From: Micavibrio sp.
Lineage (GTDB): Bacteria; Pseudomonadota; Alphaproteobacteria; Micavibrionales; Micavibrionaceae
Reading direction: 5' to 3'
DNA: 64,000 nt
Assembly (NCBI GenBank): GCA_021604545.1
Contig: BQJE01000003.1
Coordinates: 248,001 to 312,000, forward strand
The translations under genes were made by a program, and so were the position numbers. Positions 10,842 to 20,178 of this stretch are shown here, one piece after another. How positions within the stretch are numbered: position 1 is the first letter of the stretch; every line of letters begins with the position of its first letter. The notes beneath the pieces are model-generated. The model searched no databases, was not told the origin of the DNA, and worked only from the letters and a program-made list of their open reading frames with translations.

Positions 10842-11720
10842 TTAGTTAAGTTGCGGAGGATCACCACCAGGAGTTTCACCGCTACCGCTTTCGGGGGGAG
10901 CAGTAGATATCGTCCACGGTCCTTTGTGTTGCTTTACCGGATTTGTAAATAGCTCTATTTCCTTTGTCGGCGTTCCCCTTATAGGGGCAGGTGGAACTAT
11001 ATGTACATCCTCGTTTGAAGAATCTTTAATGATGTCGCCACTGTTCAAGGGCACCACGACAAAGCCATCGCTTTCATCTAAAACTATTAGAGCCGTTAAC
11101 CCTTTGGCTGAGATGAGGGTTGGAGCCATTTCTTTAGAATCAGGTTTTAAAATTTTAATGTCACTGCCTTCTATCAATATTTTGCGGCCAAGAACATCTT
11201 TCAACGGAACCATACGAAGCGTCAAAACATCCAATGCTTCCATATCGGCTTTTAATGCCCTATGCACTTTTCCAGTAACACGTCTTGTTGCCACATATTC
11301 GCCAGTGAGGTCAGAAATTTGAACATCACCAGTTTCTTTGGTACCAATATAAAGAGTATCAGGGGAGATGTTAATCCGAGGCTGCGGGGCAACAATCTCT
11401 TTCCCATCTGCCAGTTTTGCGGTCACTGTATTTTGTGTATATGTGCGCCATCCGATAGCACCTTTGGGCATATTTTCAAATTTGAGACTTCGAATCTTCT
11501 CACCTTTAGCGGGCACTTTTTGAAGTTCTCTGGGCTTTTCTTGTTCACCCTTGTGACCTGGCAGATAAATAAATTCTGCGTATACCGTCCCGCCATCGAC
11601 ATGTTTTGCCGCTGTTTTTAATTGTTCAGTGAGAGTTGGCGTTTCTGCAGGCACTGTGTCTGGCGTGGGAGACGCTGTCGCCGAGACCGGTTGTTGTTCT
11701 TTTTTTTCTTCTCCAGCCAT
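10842..11720 (-). CDS. Hypothetical protein, 292 residues, with proline-rich ends
   Basis: I do not recognise a family. The protein has an acidic, threonine/proline-rich N-terminus (ATASPTPDTVPAETPT), a beta-rich central region of short hydrophobic strands, and a glycine/proline tail (SGSGETPGGDPPQLN). It has no signal peptide, no membrane segment and no cysteine. The ATG is preceded by a CAGGGA ribosome site. It is convergent with ahcY, 18 bases apart. The alternation of strand-like segments suggests a beta-fold, but no function can be assigned. Confidence 0.7.
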   Translation of the reverse strand: MAGEEKKEQQPVSATASPTPDTVPAETPTLTEQLKTAAKHVDGGTVYAEFIYLPGHKGEQEKPRELQKVPAKGEKIRSLKFENMPKGAIGWRTYTQNTVTAKLADGKEIVAPQPRINISPDTLYIGTKETGDVQISDLTGEYVATRRVTGKVHRALKADMEALDVLTLRMVPLKDVLGRKILIEGSDIKILKPDSKEMAPTLISAKGLTALIVLDESDGFVVVPLNSGDIIKDSSNEDVHIVPPAPIRGTPTKEIELFTNPVKQHKGPWTISTAPPESGSGETPGGDPPQLN

Positions 11721-11932
11721 GTTTTTCCCTGTTTTTACATCGTTTATAGGTGCAAGGCTGAATACTATACAGTTATGAAAATCAACGCAAGCTCTTATTT
11801 CTAATAATTCTGGAGCAGGTTATAAGACATATTGCCAGTAAAGTCAAAACCATACTAAAAAAACGTATTTATATGCATATATTTTGCTTAATTCGGCTCT
11901 AAGGAAAGTATATTACAAGGCAAAAGCGACAA

Positions 11933-12208
11933 TCAACTCTTCAAATCATCATATTCGCTATGACGCGTGAGCCAGGTGGCGGCGAAACCACATATCGGTA
12001 CAGCCTTTAAATTCTCTGTACGTATCAAAGCCATCAGTCCATGCATAAACTTGCTGGCTGCGCCTTTGCCGCGTAGCTCCGGTGGAGCGTACACATAGTC
12101 AATATACACCGTGTCCTCTTTGCGGTGGGAATTGGCATAGACGATATGTCCGTCATGGTCCTGCTCGTACCGGCTTTCTTTTTCATTGAATGTAATCTCA
12201 CTGCTCAT
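11933..12208 (-). CDS. Short GNAT-like N-acetyltransferase
   Basis: This 91-residue protein resembles the small single-domain GNAT proteins (Acetyltransf_CG / YjdJ-like group). The acetyl-CoA pyrophosphate loop is seen as ELRGKGAASKFMHG after the strand DTVYIDYVYAPP, and it ends with the typical cysteine-aromatic segment PICGFAATWLTRHSEY. Members of this family are only about 90-100 residues long, so it is not truncated. The substrate is unknown. It is divergent from purU with about 64 bases between the starts. Confidence 0.8.
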   Translation of the reverse strand: MSSEITFNEKESRYEQDHDGHIVYANSHRKEDTVYIDYVYAPPELRGKGAASKFMHGLMALIRTENLKAVPICGFAATWLTRHSEYDDLKS

Positions 12209-12272
12209 ATTTTTAATATAGCGCGCCAGCCCCCACTTGCCAGCACTTTATAATCGAGAGATACTAACATTC

Positions 12273-13112
12273 ATGTACGTCTTACGCCTTCATTGTGATG
12301 ACAGACCGGGTGTTGTGGCCGCCGTGGCGACCGCATTATCGAATGCCGAGTGCAATATTGAAGAATCGGCACAATTCAACGACCATCTTTCCGGCCAGTT
12401 CTTTATGCGCGTGGTGTTTGCGCCGCTCCATGACCACGCCAAGGATAATTTCGAGACGACGTTTCAGGACATTGCCAAAACCTTTGCCATGACATGGCAG
12501 ATCACAGCGATGGATGCGCCCGTCCGTACACTTATTCTGGTCTCAAAAGAGGATCACTGCCTGAATGATCTTCTGTATCGCTGGCGTACAAAGCATCTCA
12601 ACATTGATATTGTCGGCGTGGTTTCCAATCATGAAACCTGCCGCAGCCTTGTCGAGGAACGTGGCATTGCCTTTCATCACCTACCCGTTACCAAAGACAA
12701 CAAAAAGGATCAGGAAACTGCGCTCTGTAAAGTTATAGACGGCAGCAATGCGGAGTTGGTGGTGTTGGCGCGCTATATGCAGATTCTATCGAATGATGTA
12801 TGCGGCAAGTACAATGGCAGGATTGTTAATATCCACCATTCCTTCCTGCCCGGCTTTAAGGGCGCCAAACCGTACCATCAGGCCTATGAGCGCGGGGTAA
12901 AGATTATCGGCGCCACCGCCCATTTTGCCACTGCCGACCTTGATGAAGGCCCGATTATCGAACAGGAAACCGTACGCATTGATCACACATACGACCCAAA
13001 AAAGCTGCAATCACTGGGCCGCGATACCGAAGCCAAGGTGCTGGCCCGCGCTATTGAGGCCTATACCGAGCGTCGCGTTTTTCTTCATGGTGGACGTACT
13101 GTGATCTTGTAG
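12273..13112 (+). CDS. purU: Formyltetrahydrofolate deformylase
   Basis: This enzyme hydrolyses 10-formyltetrahydrofolate to formate and tetrahydrofolate, balancing one-carbon pools. An N-terminal ACT domain (MYVLRLHCDDRPGVVAAVA, about residues 1-80) precedes the formyltransferase fold. The hydrolase has the family catalytic asparagine-histidine-aspartate set within NIHHSFLPGFKGAKPYHQA and ATADLDEGPIIEQ. The frame opens at a TTG at 12237, but the ATG at 12273 gives the family start and 279 residues. Together with ahcY and folC it makes this part of the window rich in one-carbon metabolism genes. Confidence 0.96.
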   Translation: MYVLRLHCDDRPGVVAAVATALSNAECNIEESAQFNDHLSGQFFMRVVFAPLHDHAKDNFETTFQDIAKTFAMTWQITAMDAPVRTLILVSKEDHCLNDLLYRWRTKHLNIDIVGVVSNHETCRSLVEERGIAFHHLPVTKDNKKDQETALCKVIDGSNAELVVLARYMQILSNDVCGKYNGRIVNIHHSFLPGFKGAKPYHQAYERGVKIIGATAHFATADLDEGPIIEQETVRIDHTYDPKKLQSLGRDTEAKVLARAIEAYTERRVFLHGGRTVIL

Positions 13113-13148
13113 CGTTTTTCTTGCCGTATATAGCCCTGCCGATTACAC

Positions 13149-15527
13149 TTGATAACCGTGAACACCAAACAAAAATCAAAAAGCGGATTATTGAAACAAC
13201 TCGCCGGCATGCTCGGCGGCAAGGATCATTTGCAGGCTGAGAGGGCCAGGTTGCAGGCTTTCCTGTCTACTGTACCAGGAGAGTATTGCGGCTGGGCGAA
13301 AGATGGCTTCATCACCTATAGCGATGGCTTTTGTGCTCTTTTAGGACGAGAAACTGTGCGCCACCTGGCCGATATTCAAAGCGCCCTCGCCCCTGGCGAT
13401 GCCGCAGCGTTAGAAGGGGCCTGGAGCCGGCTACGTCAAAACGCAGAATCATTTAGCCTTAGTGTGCAAAACAGCAATAACAGCAAAACACTCAAAATGT
13501 GGGCTACTCAAACGCAAAATTATGATGGGACGGAGAGTTTCAAAGTTCTTTGGGCCGAAGATATTACGCAACAAAGTGAAGCCGAAAAGACCAGTATCGC
13601 GTGGCAGGAAGAGGAAATTGAAAAGCTCAAAGCGGCAATGGACCACATGCCTGCCGCTCTCTGGCTGCGCGATAGCAAACAGGACATTGTCTGGTGCAAC
13701 GAGACCTACGCCAAAATTATCCAAAGCACGACGGATGAGATTATTGCGCAGCAAAAAGAAATTGCGCCGCCACCAAAGACTAAAAAGAAAGGCTCCTCAG
13801 GGCTGCTCGCGGGCAAAGAACAAGCCGCCCGAGCCTTGAGCGAATCAAAGAGCCAGACAGTGCAGAGCCATGTTATTTCGGGTGGAGATAGACTTCTGAT
13901 GAACATATTCGAAATTCCTATAGCGCAGCATAATATGACGCTGGGGGTAGCAAGGGATATTACCAGACAGGAGGAGATTGAAACGGAACTCAAGCGTTAT
14001 CAAGCAGTTAACAAAGAATTGCTGCAGCAATTGCGTACCGCCATTGGTATTTACAACGCTGACCACTCTCTGGACTTTTATAATACTGCCTTTGCCGAAC
14101 TCTGGGGTCTTGACGATGGCTGGTTAAACACAAAGCCAAAGCTGGGCGATATCATGGAAAAACTCCGCGAAACGCGCTGCCTTCCGGAACAAGCTGATTT
14201 CAAAAAATTCAGGGATGGATGGATGGGCATGTTCACCAATCTTATCGACCCGCATGAAGATATGCTGCATTTGCCAGATGGCAGCGCGCTGCGCATGTTG
14301 GTAATCCCGAACCCGATGGGCGGCATGATGATGACCTTTGAGGATGTGACCAGCCGGCTAGAGCTTGAATCCTCCTACAACACCCTGATTGCTGTGCAAA
14401 AAGAGACGCTGGACAATCTTGGGGAGGCGGTTGCCGCCTTTGGCGGTGACGGCAGGTTAAAGCTGTGGAACCCCTCTTTTGGGAGGCTATGGGGCCTGAA
14501 CCCTGAAGACCTTGAAGGCGAACCGCATGTAAGCCGTATCGTAGAAAAGATTAAACCCTTCTTTACTGCTAAAGAATGGGTTGTACGCCGCGAAGAGCTC
14601 ATTGCGCTAGGTCTGGACCGTATCATGCATGAAGGCCGACTGGAGCGCCGCAATGAAACGCTGGTAGACTATGTCACTGTCCCTTTGCCAGATGGCGGCG
14701 TGCTGATTACCTACAGTGATGTCACCGACACGGTGCGGGTGGAAAATGCCCTGCGCGAGAAAAATGCTGCGCTGGAAGCCGCGGAACAGCTCAAATTAGA
14801 CTTCCTGGCTAATGTCTCTTACCAGCTACGTACGCCGTTAAATGCCATCATGGGCTTTAATGAAATTCTCGATCAGGAATATTTCGGGCCTTTGAACAAA
14901 AGACAAAAGGCCTATACCCATGATGTTAAAGAAGCGAGTGAGACGTTACTCAGCCTGATTAACGACATCCTCGACCTTTCAACAATTGAGGCTGGCTATA
15001 TGACCCTTGACCGGGAAAACATCAAGGTAAAAGACATGCTTGAAGGGCTGGTAGAGCTGGTCAGCGACTGGGCACGCAAGGAAAAAATCGAGGTGACGTT
15101 GTCATGCCCCAAAACCATTGGTGCGTTAGAAGCCGATGAGATGCGATTAAAGCAGGCCATTATCAATCTGATCCGTAATGCTCTCACTTATACGCCGGAA
15201 GGTGGCAAAATAGGCATTGAGGCCAAAAGAAAGAAAGCCGGTATTGAGATTAAAGTCGTTGATACCGGTGTTGGTATTGCCAAAGAAGACCAAAACCGCA
15301 TTATGGAGCCATTCGAGCGGGCACAAAGTGGGGACTTAGGAAGCGAGCATGGTGAAAAACGCCTAAGCCGCGGCGGTGCCGGGCTTGGTTTGTCGCTAGT
15401 CAAAAATATTATAACGCTGCATGGCGGCAGCATTGATCTAACCAGCACGCCGGGAGAAGGTACAGCAGTGACACTATTCCTGCCGTTTGAACCGGAAGAG
15501 AAAAAAGAAGATAAGAAAGCTGCCTAG
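13149..15527 (+). CDS. divL: DivL-like PAS-domain pseudo-histidine kinase (Tyr at the phospho-acceptor)
   Basis: This is a 792-residue protein with about four PAS-like domains (about 34-110, 165-275, 295-390 and 410-520), then a dimerisation helix pair (about 548-615) and a HATPase domain (about 655-785). The usual H-box reads VSYQLRTPLN: the histidine is replaced by tyrosine (Tyr558, codon at 14820). That is the hallmark of DivL, the Caulobacter regulator of the CckA-CtrA pathway. The ATP site looks intact (NLIRNALTY, VDTGVGI, GGAGLGLS). No membrane segment is obvious. The start could be TTG 13149, GTG 13158 or ATG 13209. It precedes tsaE, the usual divL neighbourhood. Confidence 0.88.
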   Translation: MITVNTKQKSKSGLLKQLAGMLGGKDHLQAERARLQAFLSTVPGEYCGWAKDGFITYSDGFCALLGRETVRHLADIQSALAPGDAAALEGAWSRLRQNAESFSLSVQNSNNSKTLKMWATQTQNYDGTESFKVLWAEDITQQSEAEKTSIAWQEEEIEKLKAAMDHMPAALWLRDSKQDIVWCNETYAKIIQSTTDEIIAQQKEIAPPPKTKKKGSSGLLAGKEQAARALSESKSQTVQSHVISGGDRLLMNIFEIPIAQHNMTLGVARDITRQEEIETELKRYQAVNKELLQQLRTAIGIYNADHSLDFYNTAFAELWGLDDGWLNTKPKLGDIMEKLRETRCLPEQADFKKFRDGWMGMFTNLIDPHEDMLHLPDGSALRMLVIPNPMGGMMMTFEDVTSRLELESSYNTLIAVQKETLDNLGEAVAAFGGDGRLKLWNPSFGRLWGLNPEDLEGEPHVSRIVEKIKPFFTAKEWVVRREELIALGLDRIMHEGRLERRNETLVDYVTVPLPDGGVLITYSDVTDTVRVENALREKNAALEAAEQLKLDFLANVSYQLRTPLNAIMGFNEILDQEYFGPLNKRQKAYTHDVKEASETLLSLINDILDLSTIEAGYMTLDRENIKVKDMLEGLVELVSDWARKEKIEVTLSCPKTIGALEADEMRLKQAIINLIRNALTYTPEGGKIGIEAKRKKAGIEIKVVDTGVGIAKEDQNRIMEPFERAQSGDLGSEHGEKRLSRGGAGLGLSLVKNIITLHGGSIDLTSTPGEGTAVTLFLPFEPEEKKEDKKAA

Positions 15528-15533
15528 CTGAAT

Positions 15534-15980
15534 TTATTCCTCGTGACAAAGCGCCCAGGTCTCAGTCCCGCCCTCAGGTTTTCTTTTGCCCTGAATTACG
15601 ATTTCGCCCCGGTCAATGCGCGTTTGGCAGGAAAAAATTGGTACAAGCGTGCGCAGCGTCATTTCCAATTTTCGACCCGGGAAAAACGGACCATAAGAGC
15701 AAAACTCAGATTTATCAGTTGGATGACCGGTTTTTTCATCGATACTACCGGGCTCATCAAGGCGGAAATTCGAGCGGTGCCGGGACTTCGATCCGGTCTC
15801 CGTATTGGTATATAAATCGGTGATGAAGCTGCCGTAGATTTTATAAGGGGCCTCGTTGCGCACGACAAAGCAGATCGGCTCCTGAACGATGTCGGGACCA
15901 GCATTTGGCACTGCCTCCTGCGCGGTGGCAGAAAATGGCAGAAATACTGCAATTAGCGCTATAAAAAGAATTCCCCTCAT
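15534..15980 (-). CDS. Exported hypothetical protein with conserved cysteines
   Basis: This 148-residue protein begins with a clear signal peptide (MRGILFIALIAVFLPFSATAQ, with cleavage expected after AQA-like residues near 21). The mature part is small, beta-rich and periplasmic or outer-membrane. It has four cysteines (in EPICFVV, SEFCSYG, FSCQTR and the terminal WALCHEE) that could make two disulfides. I do not recognise a family. It is convergent with divL (6 bases) and about 106 bases from the divergent tsaE. Function unknown. Confidence 0.75.
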   Translation of the reverse strand: MRGILFIALIAVFLPFSATAQEAVPNAGPDIVQEPICFVVRNEAPYKIYGSFITDLYTNTETGSKSRHRSNFRLDEPGSIDEKTGHPTDKSEFCSYGPFFPGRKLEMTLRTLVPIFSCQTRIDRGEIVIQGKRKPEGGTETWALCHEE

Positions 15981-16086
15981 ATCTCTATTTTACCAGATTT
16001 TCCTGCTATTTAACACCAATAAACCTTGTGCATTGCACGCATAAACTATTGCAATTTCAATGCCTTGGCATGCTATACCATAGGTT

Positions 16087-16521
16087 ATGAACTTTATATC
16101 ACATAGTGAAATCGAGACGGAAAATATCGCCGCCGACCTGGCCGGCGATATCCACAATGGAGATGTTTTGCTTTTGCATGGCAATCTGGGCGCGGGCAAA
16201 ACAGTGTTTGCCCGCAGCCTGATACGCACTTTGAGCGACGCGCCGAAATTGGAAGTACCCAGCCCGACATTCACGCTGGTCCAAACCTATGAAGCCCAAG
16301 ATCTGCGCCTGTGGCATTTTGATCTCTACCGCCTCGAAGACCCGGAGGAGATTTACGAACTGGGTTGGGAGGAAGCTTTAAGTGACGGCATTGTTCTTGT
16401 TGAGTGGCCGGAGCGGCTGGGAGCCCTAAAACCAGCAAGATATCTGGACATTCATATCTCGGCAGGTGAAAATGACGACGAACAGCGTAACATCGAGATC
16501 ATTCGACATGACCCCGCATAA
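16087..16521 (+). CDS. tsaE: tRNA threonylcarbamoyladenosine biosynthesis ATPase TsaE
   Basis: TsaE is the ATPase of the TsaB-TsaD-TsaE complex that makes t6A at position 37 of ANN-decoding tRNAs. The Walker A loop GNLGAGKT is at residues 32-39, the PSPTFTLVQTYE switch region follows, and the HFDLYRL...WEEALSDG...VEWPERL motifs are all as in the family. It has 144 residues. The last 14 bases overlap the next gene, a nucleotidyltransferase, indicating coupled translation. No tsaB or tsaD is in the window. Confidence 0.96.
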   Translation: MNFISHSEIETENIAADLAGDIHNGDVLLLHGNLGAGKTVFARSLIRTLSDAPKLEVPSPTFTLVQTYEAQDLRLWHFDLYRLEDPEEIYELGWEEALSDGIVLVEWPERLGALKPARYLDIHISAGENDDEQRNIEIIRHDPA

Positions 16522-17212
16522 AGCCTTTATTCTGGCCGCAGGCATGGGAACGCGTATGCGTCCCTATACCGATACAATTCCAAAACCTTTGGTCGCGGTG
16601 GCGGGACATAGCCTTATTGACCGTACGCTTGATCATCTGGTGGAAGCTGGTATCACCGATATAACCGTTAACCTGCACTATTTGGGCAAAAAGCTGGAAG
16701 ACCATCTTGGCAAACGCAATGACGTACGCATACGGCTTTCATATGAGGATGAATTGCTGGATACCGGCGGCGGAATTGCCAAAAAGATTGCCCATTTTGG
16801 TGATGAGCCGTTTTTTGTGATTAGTGGTGATTCTTTGTGGTCGGACGGCCCGGATGGTTCGGCGCTACAAAAATTAAACGAAGCCTGGGATTCTGATAAA
16901 ATGGATATTCTGCTGCTACTACAATCCACTGATTCGATGAAACTAACCAAGGGCATTGGGGATTATCATCTGGAGCCAGATGGACGGGCCGTACGCTCCC
17001 ATACGCAAGAAGGAACGTACATGTTCACCAGTATTCGGATTAACAAGCCAGAAATCTTTGATGGCTGCGCGCAAGGGGCGTTTTCCTATCTCGATTTGAT
17101 GGATCAGGCACAAAAGCGTGGGCGGCTGTTCGGGCTGGTCCATGATGGTAACTGGCACCATATCTCTACACCGGAAGATCTCGATTCGGTTAATGCGGCT
17201 CTAAAAAAGTAA
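16508..17212 (+). CDS. murU: MurU-like sugar-1-phosphate nucleotidyltransferase
   Basis: This 234-residue nucleotidyltransferase has the NTP-binding signature AAGMGTRMRPYTDTIPKPL at its N-terminus, a sugar-binding GGGIAKKI segment, and the metal-binding aspartate in ISGDSLWSDG. In related genomes the gene between tsaE and addB encodes MurU, which converts MurNAc-1-phosphate to UDP-MurNAc in cell-wall recycling. Its usual partner, the sugar kinase AmgK, normally sits between tsaE and murU and is missing here. The frame opens at 16466, but the ATG at 16508 gives the family start. The substrate is inferred; a mannose-1-phosphate role cannot be excluded. Confidence 0.75.
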   Translation: MTPHKAFILAAGMGTRMRPYTDTIPKPLVAVAGHSLIDRTLDHLVEAGITDITVNLHYLGKKLEDHLGKRNDVRIRLSYEDELLDTGGGIAKKIAHFGDEPFFVISGDSLWSDGPDGSALQKLNEAWDSDKMDILLLLQSTDSMKLTKGIGDYHLEPDGRAVRSHTQEGTYMFTSIRINKPEIFDGCAQGAFSYLDLMDQAQKRGRLFGLVHDGNWHHISTPEDLDSVNAALKK

Positions 17213-17217
17213 AATGC

Positions 17218-20178
17218 ATGAAAAATGTCTACACCATCCCCGCCGGAATTCCTTTCGCCAAAGCCCTGGCGAAGCAACTATTGGCCGAAACAAAGGATGC
17301 GCCGGAAAAACTGAGTGGTTATAGAATTTTACTGCCGACCCGCCGCGCCTGCCGGACGCTACAGGAGGCGTTTTTACAGCTGAGTTCAGGCAAACCCCTG
17401 CTGCTGCCGAATATGCAGCCGATCGGCGATCTTGATGAGGAAGAACTGTCCTTCAGTTTTTTTAAGGACGGTGAGGCTCTTAATCTGCCGCAAGCCATTA
17501 CACCGCTCAAAAGGCAGCTCTTGCTGGCGCGGACCATCCAGTCGATTCCCGGATACGTACAGGGGCCGGAGCAGGCCATAAATCTGGCAGAAGCCTTAGG
17601 GCAGCTGCTGGATCAGATCATCATTGAGGAATGCGATATAGCCAATCTTAATGAAATTGTGCCCGAGGATTTTGCCGATCACTGGCAGATCACACTCGAT
17701 TTCCTCAAAATCCTCAGCGAGCACTGGCCAAAAATACTCAAGGAAGAAAACGTTGTTGATAGTGCCGAGCGGCGAAATCGCCTCATCAAAGCGCTGGCGC
17801 AGCATTGGGGGGACCATCCACCGGAAGAAAAAGTGATTGCTGCGGGGTCAACCGGCTCGATTCCAGCAACGGCTGCGTTGTTGTCGACAATAGCCGGATT
17901 ACCGCAGGGGCGCGTTGTCCTGCCCGGGCTGGATCAAATGATAGATGAGGAAAGCTGGCAGGTTTTGGACGAATCGCACCCGCAACACGGATTGAAGCAT
18001 CTACTGGATACTATGAATCTGGAGCGTGAATCGGTCAGATTATGGCCGGGCTGTGAAGTACAGGAAAGCCAATCCCGTCACATACTGGCATCCGAGATGA
18101 TGCGCCCCGCTGCCACGACCAGCCAGTGGGAAGAGCTGGCCACATCACAGCAAACAGGCCATATCAAAGAATTACTTCAGGGCCTGCAAAAATTTGAATG
18201 CGACAACGAGGCCGAAGAAGCCAGCCTCATCGCCTTGCTTTTACGTGAGGCGCTGCAAGATAAAACGCGTACGGCGGCGCTGGTGACTCCCGACCGAAAA
18301 CTGGCAAGACGCGTTGCGACAACCTGCCAAAGATGGGGGATCACCCTTGATGATTCAGCCGGACAGGCGCTGACGCAAACACGGGTCGGGACCTTCTTAC
18401 GCCTTAGCATAAATGCATGCCTGTCCCAGTTTTCGCCTGTGCCCCTTCTGGCCCTTCTCAGGCATGATTTTTGTAGCCTAAATCAGGAATACGATACGCT
18501 GCGTAAAATTGCTGATAATCTTGAGCTTATGAGCCTGCGTGGCTTGCGACCTAAACCGGGTCTTTCTGGAATAAAAGAGCGATTACAAGAAGCTAGTGAT
18601 GACCATTCCTCAAATTTACTGGATCAGCTTGAACCGGTGACGGGGCGGTTCATGAATTTGGTATTACATCAAAAGCCTCAAAAGTTTGCAGATTTTCTTA
18701 TCAACCATATTGAGATGGCTGAAATGCTGGCAACAACCAAAAAGGCCGCAGGCATGGACCGTCTCTGGACCGGTGATGGTGGTGAAGCAGCCGCGTCATT
18801 TTTGACTGATTTGCAAAGCCATGCCCATTTATTGCCCAGGGTTTCGGCATCTGATTACGAGAAGATTATCACTTATCTTATGAATAATATAACCGTACGC
18901 CCCAGCTACGGTACGCATCCGCGCCTGATGATCCTGGGGCAGCTTGAAGCGCGGCTGGTCGATGCCGATCTGATGATCCTTGGCGGCCTAAATGAAGGCA
19001 ACTGGCCGCCCGATCCCGGCCATGATCCATGGATGTCGCGACCCATGCGCAAAGATTTCGGCCTGCCAGCACCCGAACGCTCTATTGGTCTGGCTGCCCA
19101 TGACTTTGTACAGGGGTTTTGCGGGGCGCCTTGCGTAGCCCTAACCCGTGCAAAACGCGTAGAAGGGGCACCAACCGTACCGGCACGCTGGCTGCAAAGA
19201 CTGGATACGGTATTGCAAGCAGCTAATATTGCGCCACAAGAACTACAAAATCACAGCCAGCTCTCATGGGCGCGGCAACTTGATGAACATAGAGAGCCAA
19301 AACCCTGTGAGCGCCCTGCTCCCACACCACCAGCGGATAAAAGGCCCAGGCAGCTATCCGTAACCAAAATCGAGACCTGGCTGCAGGATCCCTATTCAAT
19401 TTATGCACGCTATATACTCGGCTTAAAGAAACTGGACCCGCTGGATGCACAGCCCGGTGCCAAGGAACGCGGTAATTTGCTGCACAATATATTGCAGCAT
19501 TTTGTGGCGGAGACTCCTGTAAAACTAGGGCCTGACGCCAAAAAATCCCTTATTAGCATCGCACAAAAGGAAGTTGAAGGGCTCCATAATGATCCGACTT
19601 TATGGAATTTTTGGTGGCCCCGTTTTTACAACATAAGCGATTGGCTGGTTTCACATGAAACAAACTGGCGGCAGCATGTCAGGGGTATAAAACCGGAAGT
19701 AGAGGGTAAAATACAGCTCGATATCCCGAGCAAGGCTTTTACTCTCACGGCGCGCGCCGACCGCATCGACACACTAGATAATGGTAAAATGGCTGTTATT
19801 GATTATAAATCAGGCGGCACGTACACACAGACAGGCATACATACGGGTAAAAACCCGCAGCTATCATTAGAGGCGCTAATCCTTAGAGATGGCGGGTTTC
19901 AGGATGTTCCAGCGGGGGATGTCGATACGCTGGCCTATTGGAAGCTGACCGGCGGGGCCAAAGCCGGCGAGGTGACAAAAGTTGATGCGGACGTGGCTGA
20001 TATTGTGGCCCGCACGCAAGAAGGACTGGAAAATCTGATTGCTGTTTTTGATGATCCCGAGACGCCTTATTACGCCCTGCCCGCATCAGATAATATACCG
20101 CGCTTTCAGGATTATCAGCATCTGGCCCGCGTGAAAGAATGGGCGGCGCTTGATGATAATACAGATGAGGCTGCGTAA
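17218..20178 (+). CDS. addB: Double-strand break repair protein AddB
   Basis: This is the B subunit of the AddAB helicase-nuclease, which processes DNA double-strand breaks for RecA loading. The 986-residue protein is of the alphaproteobacterial AddB type: an inactivated helicase-like body (LILGGLNEGNWPPDPGHDPWMSRP motifs near residue 600) and a C-terminal RecB-family nuclease with AVIDYKSGG as the catalytic D-x-K. It begins five bases after the nucleotidyltransferase and its stop overlaps the addA start (TAATG), so the two subunits are co-translated. Confidence 0.95.
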   Translation: MKNVYTIPAGIPFAKALAKQLLAETKDAPEKLSGYRILLPTRRACRTLQEAFLQLSSGKPLLLPNMQPIGDLDEEELSFSFFKDGEALNLPQAITPLKRQLLLARTIQSIPGYVQGPEQAINLAEALGQLLDQIIIEECDIANLNEIVPEDFADHWQITLDFLKILSEHWPKILKEENVVDSAERRNRLIKALAQHWGDHPPEEKVIAAGSTGSIPATAALLSTIAGLPQGRVVLPGLDQMIDEESWQVLDESHPQHGLKHLLDTMNLERESVRLWPGCEVQESQSRHILASEMMRPAATTSQWEELATSQQTGHIKELLQGLQKFECDNEAEEASLIALLLREALQDKTRTAALVTPDRKLARRVATTCQRWGITLDDSAGQALTQTRVGTFLRLSINACLSQFSPVPLLALLRHDFCSLNQEYDTLRKIADNLELMSLRGLRPKPGLSGIKERLQEASDDHSSNLLDQLEPVTGRFMNLVLHQKPQKFADFLINHIEMAEMLATTKKAAGMDRLWTGDGGEAAASFLTDLQSHAHLLPRVSASDYEKIITYLMNNITVRPSYGTHPRLMILGQLEARLVDADLMILGGLNEGNWPPDPGHDPWMSRPMRKDFGLPAPERSIGLAAHDFVQGFCGAPCVALTRAKRVEGAPTVPARWLQRLDTVLQAANIAPQELQNHSQLSWARQLDEHREPKPCERPAPTPPADKRPRQLSVTKIETWLQDPYSIYARYILGLKKLDPLDAQPGAKERGNLLHNILQHFVAETPVKLGPDAKKSLISIAQKEVEGLHNDPTLWNFWWPRFYNISDWLVSHETNWRQHVRGIKPEVEGKIQLDIPSKAFTLTARADRIDTLDNGKMAVIDYKSGGTYTQTGIHTGKNPQLSLEALILRDGGFQDVPAGDVDTLAYWKLTGGAKAGEVTKVDADVADIVARTQEGLENLIAVFDDPETPYYALPASDNIPRFQDYQHLARVKEWAALDDNTDEAA

